Shown: positions 37,517 through 46,784 of the stretch, piece after piece | Layout: each line of letters opens with the position of its first letter | Numbering within the stretch: position 1 is the stretch's first letter | Assembly (NCBI GenBank): GCA_963739985.1 | Contig: CAVUCE010000003.1 | Location: 77,261-141,260, forward strand | Length of the DNA stretch: 64,000 bases | Origin: CAVUCE01 sp963739985 | GTDB taxonomy: Bacteria; Bacteroidota; Ignavibacteria; Ignavibacteriales; Ignavibacteriaceae | Reading direction: 5' to 3' | Notes under the pieces: generated by a model | The model's database searches: none | Told to the model about the DNA's origin: nothing | Seen by the model: the letters and a program-made list of their open reading frames with translations, nothing else | Made by a program: the position numbers and the translations under genes

Positions 37517-38749
37517 ATGTCTATAAAATTCTCCAAAATAATAAAAGTATTCCCGTTTATTTTAATATTTATTTACGGATGTTCATCCGGCAGATATTCA
37601 GAAAAAAAAACATATACAAAAAATTTATCCAATTCGATAAGGGTTTTACTTAAAAAAACATCTTCATCGATAAATTTCCATGTAGAAAATCCAATTTCAT
37701 TATTTTCTGATGGGAAAAAAGCAGCATACATTAATCGCGGAAATATAATTTCAGTTCAACCGGATCATGATAGAATATTTGTGAAAATCGGCAGCAGAAA
37801 TTTTAGTGCAAATACAATATTGTTAAAAGCTGATGATTCAAATTCGACCTTAAATTTTGAAGGGAAAAAATATCGTAGCGAAATATATTTATCATGCAAT
37901 AATGACAATATAAATGTAATCAACAAACTTTCTTTGGAAGATTATATTAAAGGTGTAATTCCCGTAGAAATGCCGGTTAATAATGCCGAAGACTATTTCC
38001 AGGCTTTAAAAGCTTTTGCAATAGTTGTTCGTACTTATGCAAATATGAAACTTGCTGAAGCTAAAGAAAATTTTGATGTTTATAAAGATGTTCGGGATCA
38101 GGTATATGGTGGTCGAAGTGTTGAGAAAATAATTTCTGATAAAGCTGTAGAAGAGACTAAAGGTTTGATTTTAACATATCACGGTAATCCGGCAAAAGTA
38201 TTTTATTTTGCCTCATGCGGAGGTTACACTGAAAATGCCGAAAATGTTTTTTCCGTTGGACCTGTTCCATATCTAAGAACCGTAAAAGACGGTGATCCGC
38301 CGAATTGTTCAATAGCTTCAAATTTTAATTGGACAGAGAAATATTCCGAAAGTGAATTTATAAGTAGATTAAAAAACGCCGGTAAATTATATTCCGGTGA
38401 TTATCAATTATACAGTATTAATGTTAGTAGCCGTTTTCAATCCGGAAGAGTTAATGAACTGGATATTAAATTATTGAATAAAAATAATGATGAAAAAGCA
38501 GTAAATTTATTTGGTAATAATATTCGTTCAATTATACGGAATTCCAGTGGAAACGGAATATTAAAAAGCACTATGTTCAATATAAAACTTAATGAAGATA
38601 AATCAGTAACAATAAAAGGAAAGGGGAATGGACATGGAGTAGGGCTGTGTCAATGGGGATCGATAGGTTTAGCTAAACAGGGTGAGAACTTTAAACAAAT
38701 TTTACAATTTTACTTCCCGGGCACAGAAATTACGAGGAAAAATGATTAA
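37517..38749 (+). CDS. SpoIID/LytB-domain lipoprotein, putative lytic transglycosylase
   Basis: A lipobox (YGCSSG, Cys about 21) indicates an outer or inner membrane lipoprotein. The SpoIID domain is clear: LEDYIKGVIPVEMPVNNAEDYFQALKAFAIVVRTYA with the catalytic-type Glu in PVEMP, then VYGG, VEETKGLILTY, VFYFASCGGYTENAENVF and GPVPYLRTV, and the end motif GKGNGHGVGLCQWGSIGLA. SpoIID cuts glycan strands lacking peptide stems, so a cell-wall role is likely. Its stop overlaps the start of maf by eight bases, which suggests translational coupling. Confidence 0.85.
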   Translation: MSIKFSKIIKVFPFILIFIYGCSSGRYSEKKTYTKNLSNSIRVLLKKTSSSINFHVENPISLFSDGKKAAYINRGNIISVQPDHDRIFVKIGSRNFSANTILLKADDSNSTLNFEGKKYRSEIYLSCNNDNINVINKLSLEDYIKGVIPVEMPVNNAEDYFQALKAFAIVVRTYANMKLAEAKENFDVYKDVRDQVYGGRSVEKIISDKAVEETKGLILTYHGNPAKVFYFASCGGYTENAENVFSVGPVPYLRTVKDGDPPNCSIASNFNWTEKYSESEFISRLKNAGKLYSGDYQLYSINVSSRFQSGRVNELDIKLLNKNNDEKAVNLFGNNIRSIIRNSSGNGILKSTMFNIKLNEDKSVTIKGKGNGHGVGLCQWGSIGLAKQGENFKQILQFYFPGTEITRKND

Positions 38750-39320
38750 GACAGATTTGAATATCTACCTGGCTTCAAAGTCACCTAGACGAAGGAAACT
38801 TTTAAAGCAGATTAATATCGACTTTAAACCAATATCGGTAAATTCACCTGAATCAATAAAGAATGGTGAATCTCCCGTAAACATTGTAAAAAGATTAGCG
38901 CTGGAAAAACTATTTGCTGCTAAAGAAAAAATAAGTGAGGGGATAATTATAACTGCAGATACTATTGTTTATATAAATGGTCACGTTTTAGGAAAGCCTG
39001 TTGATGTAGCCGACGCTGAAAAAATGTTGAGGAAATTAAGCGGGGAAACTCATTCGGTTTATACCGGGTATGCTATTTATAATTCAAATAAGGATAAAAC
39101 AGTTTTAGATTATGAAAAAACTTTGGTAAAGTTTAGAAAAATTTCGTCTAAAGAAATTGAAGATTATGTTGCTACCGGAAGCCCAATGGATAAAGCCGGT
39201 GCATATGGAATACAAGATGACTTTGGCGCAGTGTTCGTAGAAAAAATTACCGGATGCTATTATAATGTTGTTGGACTTCCGCTTTCAAAACTTTATACCT
39301 CTTTGCAAAGGATAATTTGA
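38742..39320 (+). CDS. maf: Maf/YhdE-type nucleoside triphosphate pyrophosphatase
   Basis: The ATG at 38742 (GAGG site) gives MIKTDLNIYLASKSPRRRKLL, the substrate-binding start of Maf; an earlier frame start lies within the upstream gene. Catalytic-site features follow: the DTIV motif (IITADTIVYINGHVLGKP), a conserved SGETHSVYTGY, and KAGAYGIQD(D) with the conserved base-contact residues. The 192-residue size fits. Maf proteins hydrolyse dTTP/UTP and modified nucleotides. It overlaps the SpoIID-like gene and is followed by a flippase-like gene after one base. Confidence 0.92.
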   Translation: MIKTDLNIYLASKSPRRRKLLKQINIDFKPISVNSPESIKNGESPVNIVKRLALEKLFAAKEKISEGIIITADTIVYINGHVLGKPVDVADAEKMLRKLSGETHSVYTGYAIYNSNKDKTVLDYEKTLVKFRKISSKEIEDYVATGSPMDKAGAYGIQDDFGAVFVEKITGCYYNVVGLPLSKLYTSLQRII

Positions 39321-39321
39321 A

Positions 39322-40281
39322 TTGCTTAAAAATGTAAAGCAAAAAATATTGATTTCACTTGCGGCTGCGGGAATTATTTATATCGGATTTTCCTTATATG
39401 CTAATTTTAATGATGTTGCTTCGGCGTTTGAAAAATTCAACTGGTTCTTATTCCCACTACTTCTGGTCCTTTCTATGTGCAATTATTTAACCAGATTTTT
39501 GAAATGGGATTATTATTTATCCATAGTAAAAGTAAAAATTAAAAAGGTAGATTCGTTTTCCATTTTTATGTCCGGATTAATAATGAGTGTTACTCCGGGT
39601 AAAATGGGTGAGCTATTAAAATCATACCTTGTTAAGGAGATTGCAGGAACACCAATAAGTAAAACCGCGCCAATAATATTTGTTGAACGTATAACCGATA
39701 CTTTTTCTTTAATTCTTATAGCACTTGCAGGCGCTTACACTTTTAATTTCGGAAGAGGGATTGTTCTAGTAGTTGGGATTTTCTTTGTCCTTTTACTTTT
39801 TGTCATCTCAAATAGAAAAATTGCACTGTATCTGATCTCGCTGTTGGAAAGGAATAAGTATTTATCCAAGCATCTCCAGAGTATACATAATTCTTATCAA
39901 AGCTCTTACGCCATGCTTAGGCCATTGCCTTTTTTCTACATGATTTTGTTAAGCTTGGTTTCATGGGGATTTGAATGCTTGAGCTATTTTATTATCCTCA
40001 ATAATTTACACATAGAAGTCAGTTTCTTCTGGGCCGCATTCAGTTACGGTTTTGCAACCATAGTCGGTGCAATAACTATGCTTCCGGGCGGATTAGGAGT
40101 GACCGAAGGTTCTCTTACTTTTATGTTAGTAGATAATGGCTTTCCTAAAGACTTTGCCGTTGCTTCTACCTTTATAATAAGAGTTGTCACACTTTGGTTT
40201 GCTGTTTTAATCGGAATTATAAGTGTAACTTTTTATCAAAACAGATTTGGCAGAATTACAGTAGAAACTATTTCTAATTAG
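39322..40281 (+). CDS. Lysylphosphatidylglycerol synthase/UPF0104 membrane protein
   Basis: The TTG start at 39322 follows the maf stop by one base and has AAAGGAT upstream. The 319-residue protein has about eight membrane helices and the UPF0104/LPG-synthase-flippase pattern: NYLTRFLKWDYYL, SVTPGKMGELLKSYLV, VERITDTFSLI and the late MLPGGLGVTEGSLTFMLV. These match the membrane flippase domain without the soluble aminoacyl transferase. A lipid-transport role is likely. Confidence 0.85.
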   Translation: MLKNVKQKILISLAAAGIIYIGFSLYANFNDVASAFEKFNWFLFPLLLVLSMCNYLTRFLKWDYYLSIVKVKIKKVDSFSIFMSGLIMSVTPGKMGELLKSYLVKEIAGTPISKTAPIIFVERITDTFSLILIALAGAYTFNFGRGIVLVVGIFFVLLLFVISNRKIALYLISLLERNKYLSKHLQSIHNSYQSSYAMLRPLPFFYMILLSLVSWGFECLSYFIILNNLHIEVSFFWAAFSYGFATIVGAITMLPGGLGVTEGSLTFMLVDNGFPKDFAVASTFIIRVVTLWFAVLIGIISVTFYQNRFGRITVETISN

Positions 40282-40551
40282 AAATAATTCAGTAAGTTGA
40301 AAGAATGTGCTAATCCCAAATTATTTGTAATTTTTACAAAATTTATTTATATAAATATCTTCATTTTTCAGAAAGGAAGAGTTAGGAGATTTAGTATTTT
40401 AGCATTATCTTTAATTAAATGACGGTAAGAAAATTTTTGAATTTTCATCTAAAATTCTGTTTGAACTACCATATTTGAAGGGGGAAACTTCGAAGACAAA
40501 ATCAAATCAAAATAATAATCGTTAAATAAGTGTATAGCATGCCTATATTTC
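40282..40551. other. Intergenic region before the YtxH gene
   Basis: About 270 AT-rich bases, no gene or hairpin recognised; it ends in the promoter listed next. Confidence 0.35.
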
Positions 40552-40580
40552 TTGATTTTCAAAGGGTTGCTTGTTATATT
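40552..40580 (+). promoter_or_regulatory. Sigma-70-like promoter of the YtxH operon
   Basis: TTGATT and TATATT are separated by exactly 17 bases, and an AAGGAG ribosome site lies 7 bases before the ATG at 40618. Functional use by this group's polymerase is inferred. Confidence 0.5.
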
Positions 40581-40617
40581 CTCAAAGAAGAAAATATCTT
40601 AAAAAAAGGAGTAGATT

Positions 40618-41034
40618 ATGGCTGACGATAATAATATTGGAAAAGGATTGTTTATAGGATTTTTAGCTGGCGGTACTATAGGTGCAATGTTAGCATTATT
40701 ATATGCTCCTAAAAGCGGACAAGAATTTAGAAATGATTTAAGAGATCGAACCGATGATTATATGGATGATGCTGATAGATACATTGCAGAAGCAAAAGTT
40801 AAAGCTAAAGATTTAATCAACGATGGTAAGAAGAGATCGGAAAAGTTAATTGTAGATGCGAAAACAAAATCCGATGAGCTTCTTAAAGATGCGGAAAAAA
40901 TATTTAATGATGCAAAAGCAAAAGCAAATACTGCTGTATCTTCCGGCAAAGAAACTTTCCAAGCCGAAAGCGGCAAGCTGAAAGATGCAGTAAAAGCCGG
41001 CGTTGATGCATATAAAGAAACTAAAAAATCATAA
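40618..41034 (+). CDS. YtxH domain protein
   Basis: The 138-residue protein begins with a single hydrophobic segment in the YtxH pattern (GLFIGFLAGGTIGAMLALLYAPKSGQEFRNDLRDR, residues 8-42) and continues as a long charged Ala/Lys/Asp helix with heptad character to the end. YtxH proteins are small envelope-stress associated proteins of unknown mechanism. It is followed after ten bases by a second membrane-anchored coiled-coil gene, and both likely share one promoter. Confidence 0.85.
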   Translation: MADDNNIGKGLFIGFLAGGTIGAMLALLYAPKSGQEFRNDLRDRTDDYMDDADRYIAEAKVKAKDLINDGKKRSEKLIVDAKTKSDELLKDAEKIFNDAKAKANTAVSSGKETFQAESGKLKDAVKAGVDAYKETKKS

Positions 41035-41044
41035 GATTATAATT

Positions 41045-41431
41045 ATGAATTTAGTCTCAATATTTACTATAGTACTTTTGATTACAGCTTCTGCACTTTG
41101 CATTGCTTTAATTATTTATATGAAACAGATAACCGATTCATTTAAATCTGTACAATTAAGTCTTAATAAGATATCGAATGATGTTGAACCGCTGATTGAT
41201 TCCGCTACGGAATTAAGCGAAAAAATAAATTCATTTACCGATGAAGCAAAAGAACAACTTTCGATTTCAAAAAACATTATTACCGATGTGAAAGACCGTG
41301 TTGATACGGTTCTTGACTTGGAGAAAAAAATTCGGGGAGGTTTGGAAGATTCCTCTATGGAATTGATAAAAAACCTCTCTGCTGTTTCTAATGGAATTAG
41401 TGCGTTTTGGAGTGCCTACAAGAAAAAATAA
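41045..41431 (+). CDS. Membrane-anchored coiled-coil protein (DUF948-like)
   Basis: Translation probably starts at 41045 (MNLVSIFTIVLL); the frame extends upstream into the YtxH gene. One membrane helix (about 5-28) is followed by a long coiled coil (SVQLSLNKISNDVEPLIDSATELSEKINSFTDEAKEQL...), as in DUF948 proteins that commonly accompany YtxH. Function unknown; the pair may act at the cell envelope. Confidence 0.75.
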   Translation: MNLVSIFTIVLLITASALCIALIIYMKQITDSFKSVQLSLNKISNDVEPLIDSATELSEKINSFTDEAKEQLSISKNIITDVKDRVDTVLDLEKKIRGGLEDSSMELIKNLSAVSNGISAFWSAYKKK

Positions 41432-41478
41432 CAAACTAAAAATACCATCATCTCACCTTGTAATAAGGAGGAATTCCC

Positions 41479-43572
41479 TTGAAAGAATATGACACTGGAT
41501 CAATCAGGAATATTGCGTTTATAGGGCACGGAGGCAGCGGTAAAACTTCGCTATCCGAAATCTTACTCTTCAATGCCGGAGAGATTAATCGAATTGGATC
41601 AGTCTCAGAAGGCAACACAGTCTCCGATTATAACCCTAACGAAATAGAAAAACAAATCTCAATTTCATCCTCTCTTCTTCACCTCGAATGGAACAATACA
41701 AAATTAAATATTATTGATACTCCCGGTTACACAGATTTTTTAGGCGATGTTAAAGCTGCTGTCAGAGTTTGTGATACCGCGGTTGTAGTATTAAAATCAG
41801 CCGAAGGAGTTGAAGTTGGTTCTGAGAATACCGTTAAATTTGCAGATGAATATCAGTTACCTATTGCCATAATTATTAATAAGGTAGATAACGAACATTC
41901 TACTTTCAAAGAAACAGAAGTTCAAGCAAAAGATAGATTAGAAAACGGAGCTACAATCATTACCTTTCCAGCAGGCGAAGGCGTAAATTTTAACACTGTT
42001 ATTGATGTTGTTAAAATGAAAGCATACGAATACGGTGAAGTTGGAAGTAAAAAAGTAACTGAAAAAGAAATTCCGGCTGAATTTAAAGATGAAGCAGAAT
42101 CTTATAGAACTGAGCTTATAGAAAAAGTTGCAGAAACGAATGAAGAATTAATGAATAAATATTTTGAAGATGGAGCACTTTCTGAAGAAGATTTATCGAA
42201 AGGTTTAAAGCTAGCGATACTTAAAAGAGGATTGAATCCTGTATTTGCTATGTCTGCTTTAAATGGTGTAGGCGTTAATAACTTTTTAGATTTTGCTGCT
42301 GCTTATTTTCCATCTCCTGAAGAAAAAGGCGGTGAAGAAGTGTCGATGAAAGATTCTGATAATAAAGTCTTACTAAAGCCGGATGCAAGTGGTGAATCAG
42401 TTTTATTTATATTTAAAACGGTTTCCGAACAGCATGTTGGCGAATTATCATTCTTTAAAGTTTTTTCCGGATCAGTTGCAGCCGGTATGGATTTGGTTAA
42501 TGAAAATAATGATAAGACAGAAAGATTAAGTCAGCTATCTACACTTAACGGTCATAATAGGAAAGAAGCTGCAAAACTTAATGCCGGTGATATTGGTGCG
42601 GTTGTTAAATTAAAAGATACACATACAAATAATACGCTCTCTTCTAAAAGTTTTGCTGTAACTGTAAAACCTATTGCATTTCCCGAATCTGTCATACGTT
42701 CTGCCATTATTCCAAAAGCCAAGGGTGACGAAGATAAAATAGCATCCGGCTTACATACTTTGCACGAAGAAGATCCTTCTTTCTCTGTTAATTTTGATCC
42801 TGAACTTTCACAAACTATTATATCCGGACAAGGTGAGCTTCAGCTCTCTTTGGCTGTAAAACGATTAAAAGAAAGATACGGAGTTGAGGTAGATCTAGCT
42901 GAGCCTAAAGTTCCTTATAGGGAAACCATTAAGGGAAGTGTTGATGATGTTGAATATAAACATAAAAAGCAATCAGGCGGAAGAGGACAATACGGACATG
43001 TTCATTTTAAAATTGAACCTTTACAAAGAGGAAAAGGTTTTGAATTTGTAAATGCGATCGTTGGAGGTGTTGTACCAGGTAGATTTATCCCTGCCGTTGA
43101 AAAAGGTGTAATCGAAACAATGGAGAAAGGCGTTCTTTCGGGCAATACAGTCGTTGATGTAAAAGTAACGCTTCACTTCGGTTCTTATCATAACGTGGAT
43201 TCGGATGAAATGTCATTCAAGATTGCTGCAGCCCAATGCTTTAAAAAAGGTTTTATAGAAGCAAAACCCTGCTTGTTAGAACCTATCTATGAAATCGAAG
43301 TTACTGTCCCTGAAGAATACATGGGTGATGTAATGGGAGATATCTCTTCAAGACGGGGTAAAATTTTAGGTATGGATTCAGACGGACATTTTCAGATTAT
43401 AAAAGCAAACGTTCCTTTAGCAGAATTATATAAATATTCTTCCAATCTAAGAAGTTTAACTCAAGGTCGCGGAGTTCATAAGAGAAAATTTTCTTATTAT
43501 GAAGAGGTGCCTAAAGAAGTTGAAAATAAGATTGTTGAAGAATATAAAAAGTCCAGGGAAGAAGGACATTAA
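41479..43572 (+). CDS. Elongation factor G-like GTPase (EF-G paralogue)
   Basis: The TTG at 41479 follows AGGAGG. The 697-residue protein has all EF-G domains: GTPase with P loop GHGGSGKT (16-23), DTPGYTDF, NKVD, then domain II, III (SVNFDPELSQTIISGQGELQLSL), IV (KQSGGRGQYGHVHFKIEP) and V (EPIYEIEVTVPEEYMGDVMGDISSRRGKILGM). The P loop sequence GHGGSGKT, instead of the canonical AHIDAGKT of main fusA, and the SVSEGNTVSDY switch region place it with the EF-G-like second family rather than translational EF-G. Its role may be ribosome recycling or stress. Confidence 0.92.
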   Translation: MKEYDTGSIRNIAFIGHGGSGKTSLSEILLFNAGEINRIGSVSEGNTVSDYNPNEIEKQISISSSLLHLEWNNTKLNIIDTPGYTDFLGDVKAAVRVCDTAVVVLKSAEGVEVGSENTVKFADEYQLPIAIIINKVDNEHSTFKETEVQAKDRLENGATIITFPAGEGVNFNTVIDVVKMKAYEYGEVGSKKVTEKEIPAEFKDEAESYRTELIEKVAETNEELMNKYFEDGALSEEDLSKGLKLAILKRGLNPVFAMSALNGVGVNNFLDFAAAYFPSPEEKGGEEVSMKDSDNKVLLKPDASGESVLFIFKTVSEQHVGELSFFKVFSGSVAAGMDLVNENNDKTERLSQLSTLNGHNRKEAAKLNAGDIGAVVKLKDTHTNNTLSSKSFAVTVKPIAFPESVIRSAIIPKAKGDEDKIASGLHTLHEEDPSFSVNFDPELSQTIISGQGELQLSLAVKRLKERYGVEVDLAEPKVPYRETIKGSVDDVEYKHKKQSGGRGQYGHVHFKIEPLQRGKGFEFVNAIVGGVVPGRFIPAVEKGVIETMEKGVLSGNTVVDVKVTLHFGSYHNVDSDEMSFKIAAAQCFKKGFIEAKPCLLEPIYEIEVTVPEEYMGDVMGDISSRRGKILGMDSDGHFQIIKANVPLAELYKYSSNLRSLTQGRGVHKRKFSYYEEVPKEVENKIVEEYKKSREEGH

Positions 43573-43594
43573 TATTAAGAATAATATTCATTTC

Positions 43595-43621
43595 AAGGCG
43601 GTTTTTATAGCCGCCTTTTTT
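43595..43621 (+). terminator. Terminator of the EF-G-like gene
   Basis: AAGGCGG pairs with CCGCCTT and runs into a T tract, 23 bases after the stop. Confidence 0.88.
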
Positions 43622-43640
43622 ATTTTAAGAGGTTGGTTAT

Positions 43641-44147
43641 ATGGAAAAACTTTGGTCTCCATGGCGTTCACAATATATAGATTCATTTAAAAATCCTGGT
43701 AATAAAGATAATTGTGTATTGTGTGAGATTTCAAAAGGGGAAACCGGAGATAAAAATAATTTACTGGTAGATAAAGGGAAATTAACATTTACGGTTTTAA
43801 ATTTGTATCCTTATAACAACGGACATTTAATGATAGTACCTTTTCGGCATACTAGTGATTTTGCATCTTTGACTAATGATGAGAGCCAAGAAATAATGCA
43901 AAAATTAAAGTTAGCTGAAAAAGCCTTGAGAAACGTATATGCTCCGGAGGGATTTAATATCGGAGCAAATCTTGGTAAAGTTAGTGGAGCAGGAATTTAC
44001 GAACATTTACATTTTCATATTGTCCCAAGATGGAATGGTGATACCAACTTCATGCCCGTTTTAGGGAAAGTAAAAGTTATTTCACAAGATTTATTGGTTA
44101 CTAAATCTAAATTACTGGAACAGTATAAAATACTTCTAAACGAATAG
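43641..44147 (+). CDS. HIT-family nucleotide hydrolase (AP4A-type)
   Basis: The 168-residue protein has the HIT triad as HLHFHIVPRW (His-x-His-x-His) after NLGKVSGAGIYE, plus the N-terminal MEKLWSPWRSQYIDSF motif and CVLCEIS with two Cys characteristic of the bacterial AP4A phosphorylase/hydrolase group. It probably hydrolyses dinucleoside polyphosphates or nucleotidyl conjugates. The AAGAGG-like site precedes the ATG; it follows a terminator, so it has its own promoter. Confidence 0.9.
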   Translation: MEKLWSPWRSQYIDSFKNPGNKDNCVLCEISKGETGDKNNLLVDKGKLTFTVLNLYPYNNGHLMIVPFRHTSDFASLTNDESQEIMQKLKLAEKALRNVYAPEGFNIGANLGKVSGAGIYEHLHFHIVPRWNGDTNFMPVLGKVKVISQDLLVTKSKLLEQYKILLNE

Positions 44148-44397
44148 GCTAAGTAGATAAAATATAATGGATTAGCCCTCTCATATCGAGTAACTATTAG
44201 TGAAGTCTTGTGAAGTCAAAATCTGTTGGGGTTGGATAAGTGCATTATTTTTATTTCCCGGAATTAATAACTGGGAGCACGTACTATTATTTATTCATGA
44301 TTTGATTGTACAATTTTAAATAATTGTTCATTTTATATTTAATTACTTAACTTGAGGTAAATATTTTAGCAAATCAGTGGTAAATCAGGAGTGAATT
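44148..44397. other. Intergenic region
   Basis: About 250 bases; contains a direct repeat of GTGAAGTC near 44200-44218. Nothing else is supported. Confidence 0.3.
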
Positions 44398-45144
44398 GTG
44401 AATATCAAGAAATGTATTTTTCCAATTTTAGTATTTCTTTTTATTTGTATTTCCGGTTGTACATCTTCGACAAATACTACTAAGAAGGAACATGCAAATA
44501 CCGTGGAAACAACCGAGACTCCATCTCCAAAGGTAGTTAAGAATAATGATATGATCGAAAAGAAGTTCATCTCATTACATAAGATTAAATCTATTGATAA
44601 GATGCAATTTGATTATAATAAGAAACATCAACTTGTTAATGGAGAAAAACTATCGAGAGTTGAATATGGGAAAGACGGTCTTGCAACACAAACAACTATT
44701 TATGATTCTCATGGACAAATTCAATATGTTTATAAGTACAAGTATGATAAAGAGGGAAAGCGGATTGAAACAATTCGCTATGACAAGAACGCTAAAGCCG
44801 ATAAAAAATATACATACGAATATAATGAATATGGAAATAAAATAAGATCAGATCGATATAATATGGACAATATTCTTGAAAAATATTATTTATATAAATA
44901 TGATGACGAAGAGAATTTAATTGAGGATTTATGGTATGATAAAGATGGGAATTTGGAATACAGAATTAAAAATGAATATGAGGATGGCAAAAAAACGACT
45001 TCATTCAGTTATAACTCTGATAATAATATGATTTATAAATATGATTATCATTATGACAAAAATGGAGATATTATTGAAGAAATTAGATACAATGCTGATG
45101 GAAAAGAGCTTGGTATTATACAATATGTATACGTGCATTATTAA
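44398..45144 (+). CDS. Lipoprotein with YD-type repeats
   Basis: The GTG start at 44398 follows an AGGAG by seven bases. A lipobox ends SGC (Cys about 21), then a Ser/Thr-Pro linker to residue 60. The rest is five imperfect repeats of about 22 residues such as YDKEGKRIETIRYDKN and YDKDGNLEYRIKNEY, resembling YD/RHS-type beta repeats. Its position on the outer membrane surface is inferred. It precedes the tRNA gene and shows no operon with it. Confidence 0.72.
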   Translation: MNIKKCIFPILVFLFICISGCTSSTNTTKKEHANTVETTETPSPKVVKNNDMIEKKFISLHKIKSIDKMQFDYNKKHQLVNGEKLSRVEYGKDGLATQTTIYDSHGQIQYVYKYKYDKEGKRIETIRYDKNAKADKKYTYEYNEYGNKIRSDRYNMDNILEKYYLYKYDDEENLIEDLWYDKDGNLEYRIKNEYEDGKKTTSFSYNSDNNMIYKYDYHYDKNGDIIEEIRYNADGKELGIIQYVYVHY

Positions 45145-45217
45145 AATTTAAAGTTTATTAAGTTAAAATATTGCATTAAGTAAGAAGATATATTATTTTT
45201 ACGTTCTAGAAAATTTT

Positions 45218-45291
45218 GGGCCCATAGCTCAGTTGGTTAGAGCATCTGACTCATAATCAGAGGGTCGGTGGTTCAAGCCCATCTGGGCCCA
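45218..45291 (+). tRNA. tRNA with CAT anticodon (tRNA-Ile2 or Met)
   Basis: GGGCCCA pairs with TGGGCCC in the acceptor arm. The D arm is GCTCAGTTGGTTAGAGC, the anticodon arm TCTGA-CTCATAA-TCAGA (anticodon CAT), the variable loop GGGTC and the T arm GGTGG-TTCAAGC-CCATC (with a G-T pair and end wobble). The discriminator is A and no CCA is encoded. The C4-G69 pair, as in E. coli ileX, favours tRNA-Ile2 (lysidine-modified CAU) over elongator Met, but this cannot be settled by eye. Confidence 0.9.
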
Positions 45292-45295
45292 CTTA

Positions 45296-45330
45296 AAAAG
45301 CTCGATTATAACTCATAATCGGGCTTTTTT
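45296..45330 (+). terminator. Terminator after the tRNA
   Basis: A 14-bp stem (AAAAGCTCGATTAT with ATAATCGGGCTTTT, one G-T pair) with AACTC loop and following T run, five bases after the tRNA end. Confidence 0.8.
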
Positions 45331-45553
45331 GTTTTTAAATGGTTATAGCTATTGGACAATTTGGAGAGAATTGGAGCCTTTTGATGCAAAAATAGCCACA
45401 ATTTAGCCACAATTTTTATGGTCTCCTTCTTTAACAATTAGAGGGATTTATAGAAATCATTTTTACTTTTAGTATAAATGTAAAAATAATCAATTTCCTT
45501 TTGCCGCATTACCAAAGTTGTGAATGAAAGTGAATCAGCTTTGGCAAAATAAA
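45331..45553. other. Sequence between tRNA and phage-like remnant
   Basis: Contains the near-direct repeat TAGCCACAATTTAGCCACAATTT around 45398-45422 and an inverted pair CCAAAG...CTTTGG (45512-45545). No integrase gene or attachment-site duplication of the tRNA 3' end was found in the window. Confidence 0.35.
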
Positions 45554-45580
45554 TTCCCTCCCATTATTAAGGGGAGGGAA
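45554..45580 (-). terminator. Hairpin downstream of the phage-like pseudogene
   Basis: TTCCCTCCC pairs with GGGAGGGAA, 10 bases past the stop of the minus-strand remnant. Confidence 0.7.
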
Positions 45581-45589
45581 GTAACGGTT

Positions 45590-46426
45590 TTAAGATGCCT
45601 TTTTGATATTTAGCTTTTCTAAATCGTCCGGCTCGTAGCTCTGGACAAATTCTGCTTTGTACTCAACATCTTTTAATGATTTGAATAGTTCTTTTAGTTC
45701 TTCTTTCCTATGATTCAATTCTGTATAGCTTCATTTTATTTATTTCTGTCTGACTGGTTGTTTTAAATACTTTTTCAATAATTAAGGCTATTAAGTCTGC
45801 TTATCTGCTTTTGCTCTTGCATCACCTAAACCGTTTTTATCAAAAACAGTAGCTATCTTTTCCAGTTCTATTTTTTGTTTCTGCTTGCGCTCGAAGTATT
45901 CACGGTCATCGCCGGGCGCAAAGTTTTTATTGATAGATTCTTGTGAAACTTCACCAACCGGTAAGCCTTGAAGAAATTTAATTATCGGTCTGAAGTTTTT
46001 ATATTTCGGCATGTCAAAAGACTTTCCGTTTATTGAATCGCTCCTATCCTTTAAAACGTATGCAACATTAGTTTGAACCGGCTCATTATCCTTTAGGGAT
46101 TTTTCCAGCTGCATCCATATATTAAGATCGGTTTCATAAGGCGTTTCACCGGCAATCTTCATCTTAAAACCTGATTTAACAAAATTACCTTTCTCTAAAA
46201 CCTTGCCTTCATCATCGGTCGTATCTTGTTCTTTATCATACTCAAAACCGCCTCTTCCGGTAAAAACAATATTTCCTTCAGTGTTTACGAACCTATCAGA
46301 AAACTCTTCCTGCCAAGCCGGAAGAACTTTTCCCCAATCATTAAGCTGCATAAAAGATCGATAGTTTTTTGATTTATAATCCTTTACAAATTTGTAGTAA
46401 ATCTTAGATAAAGAATCTACAAACAA
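45590..46426 (-). pseudogene. Decayed phage-type AAA ATPase (nucleotide-binding protein)
   Basis: From 46426 to 45791 the minus strand encodes about 211 residues starting at Walker-B-like FVDSLSKIYYKFV and continuing with NIVFTGRGGFEYD, NIWMQLEKSL and TNVAYVLKDRSD, as in phage AAA_24-type ATPases. The N-terminal half with the Walker A loop is absent. Past the stop at 45791 the same reading resumes in shifted frame as ADLIALIIEKVFKTTSQTE and, after another shift, as TELNHRKEELKELFKSLKDV to a stop at 45590. So the gene is truncated and frameshifted at least twice. Confidence 0.72.
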
Positions 46427-46536
46427 AAATGAGAAGCTGCTTTATTACCGCAAGTGCGAACACCGAAAGAATTACACCCGCATTTAAGTGCGAAAGAACC
46501 GATTGTTTTAAATCTAAATAATTCCATGTTTATCAT
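46417..46536 (-). CDS. Small Cys-rich ORF, possibly a phage remnant
   Basis: An ATG with GAGGT upstream starts 39 codons with Cys in KCGC, RTCG and FCL, spaced like a degenerate zinc-binding element. Its stop overlaps the first codons of the ATPase fragment. It may be the broken continuation of a larger gene. No family was recognised. Confidence 0.35.
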   Translation of the reverse strand: MINMELFRFKTIGSFALKCGCNSFGVRTCGNKAASHFCL

Positions 46537-46588
46537 ACCTACCTCATAAATTATATTGATAAAAGGGAGGAGTTAACCTCCCAAAAGA

Positions 46589-46771
46589 TTAATTAAAAAT
46601 TGATTTAACTTGATTAGTACATGAGCAGCTTTGAACCGCCATAATTGCCCATGCTGCTTGAGAATTATCGCCAAGCAGATAGCGGAGAACAGAATTAGCC
46701 CATGTTAAAAGCCCTTTTTTAACTAAATATTTATGGGCTGCAATAACATTAGATTTTTGTAAGCAAAACAT
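46589..46771 (-). CDS. Small protein (60 aa), phage-like region
   Basis: The ATG at 46771 has a perfect AAGGAG site seven bases upstream, which is better than the longer upstream frame opening at 47086. It begins MFCLQKSNVIAAHKYLVKKG and ends SCSCTNQVKSIFN. No family was recognised, but the start signal suggests a real gene. It lies 13 bases after the stop of another small frame on the same strand. Confidence 0.5.
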   Translation of the reverse strand: MFCLQKSNVIAAHKYLVKKGLLTWANSVLRYLLGDNSQAAWAIMAVQSCSCTNQVKSIFN

Positions 46772-46784
46772 ATTTACTCCTTTT

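Noticed and set aside
44594..44845. 83-codon overlapping frame inside the YD-repeat lipoprotein gene
   Set aside because: It is the other reading frame of the same repeats; the longer frame has a signal peptide, lipobox and ribosome site.
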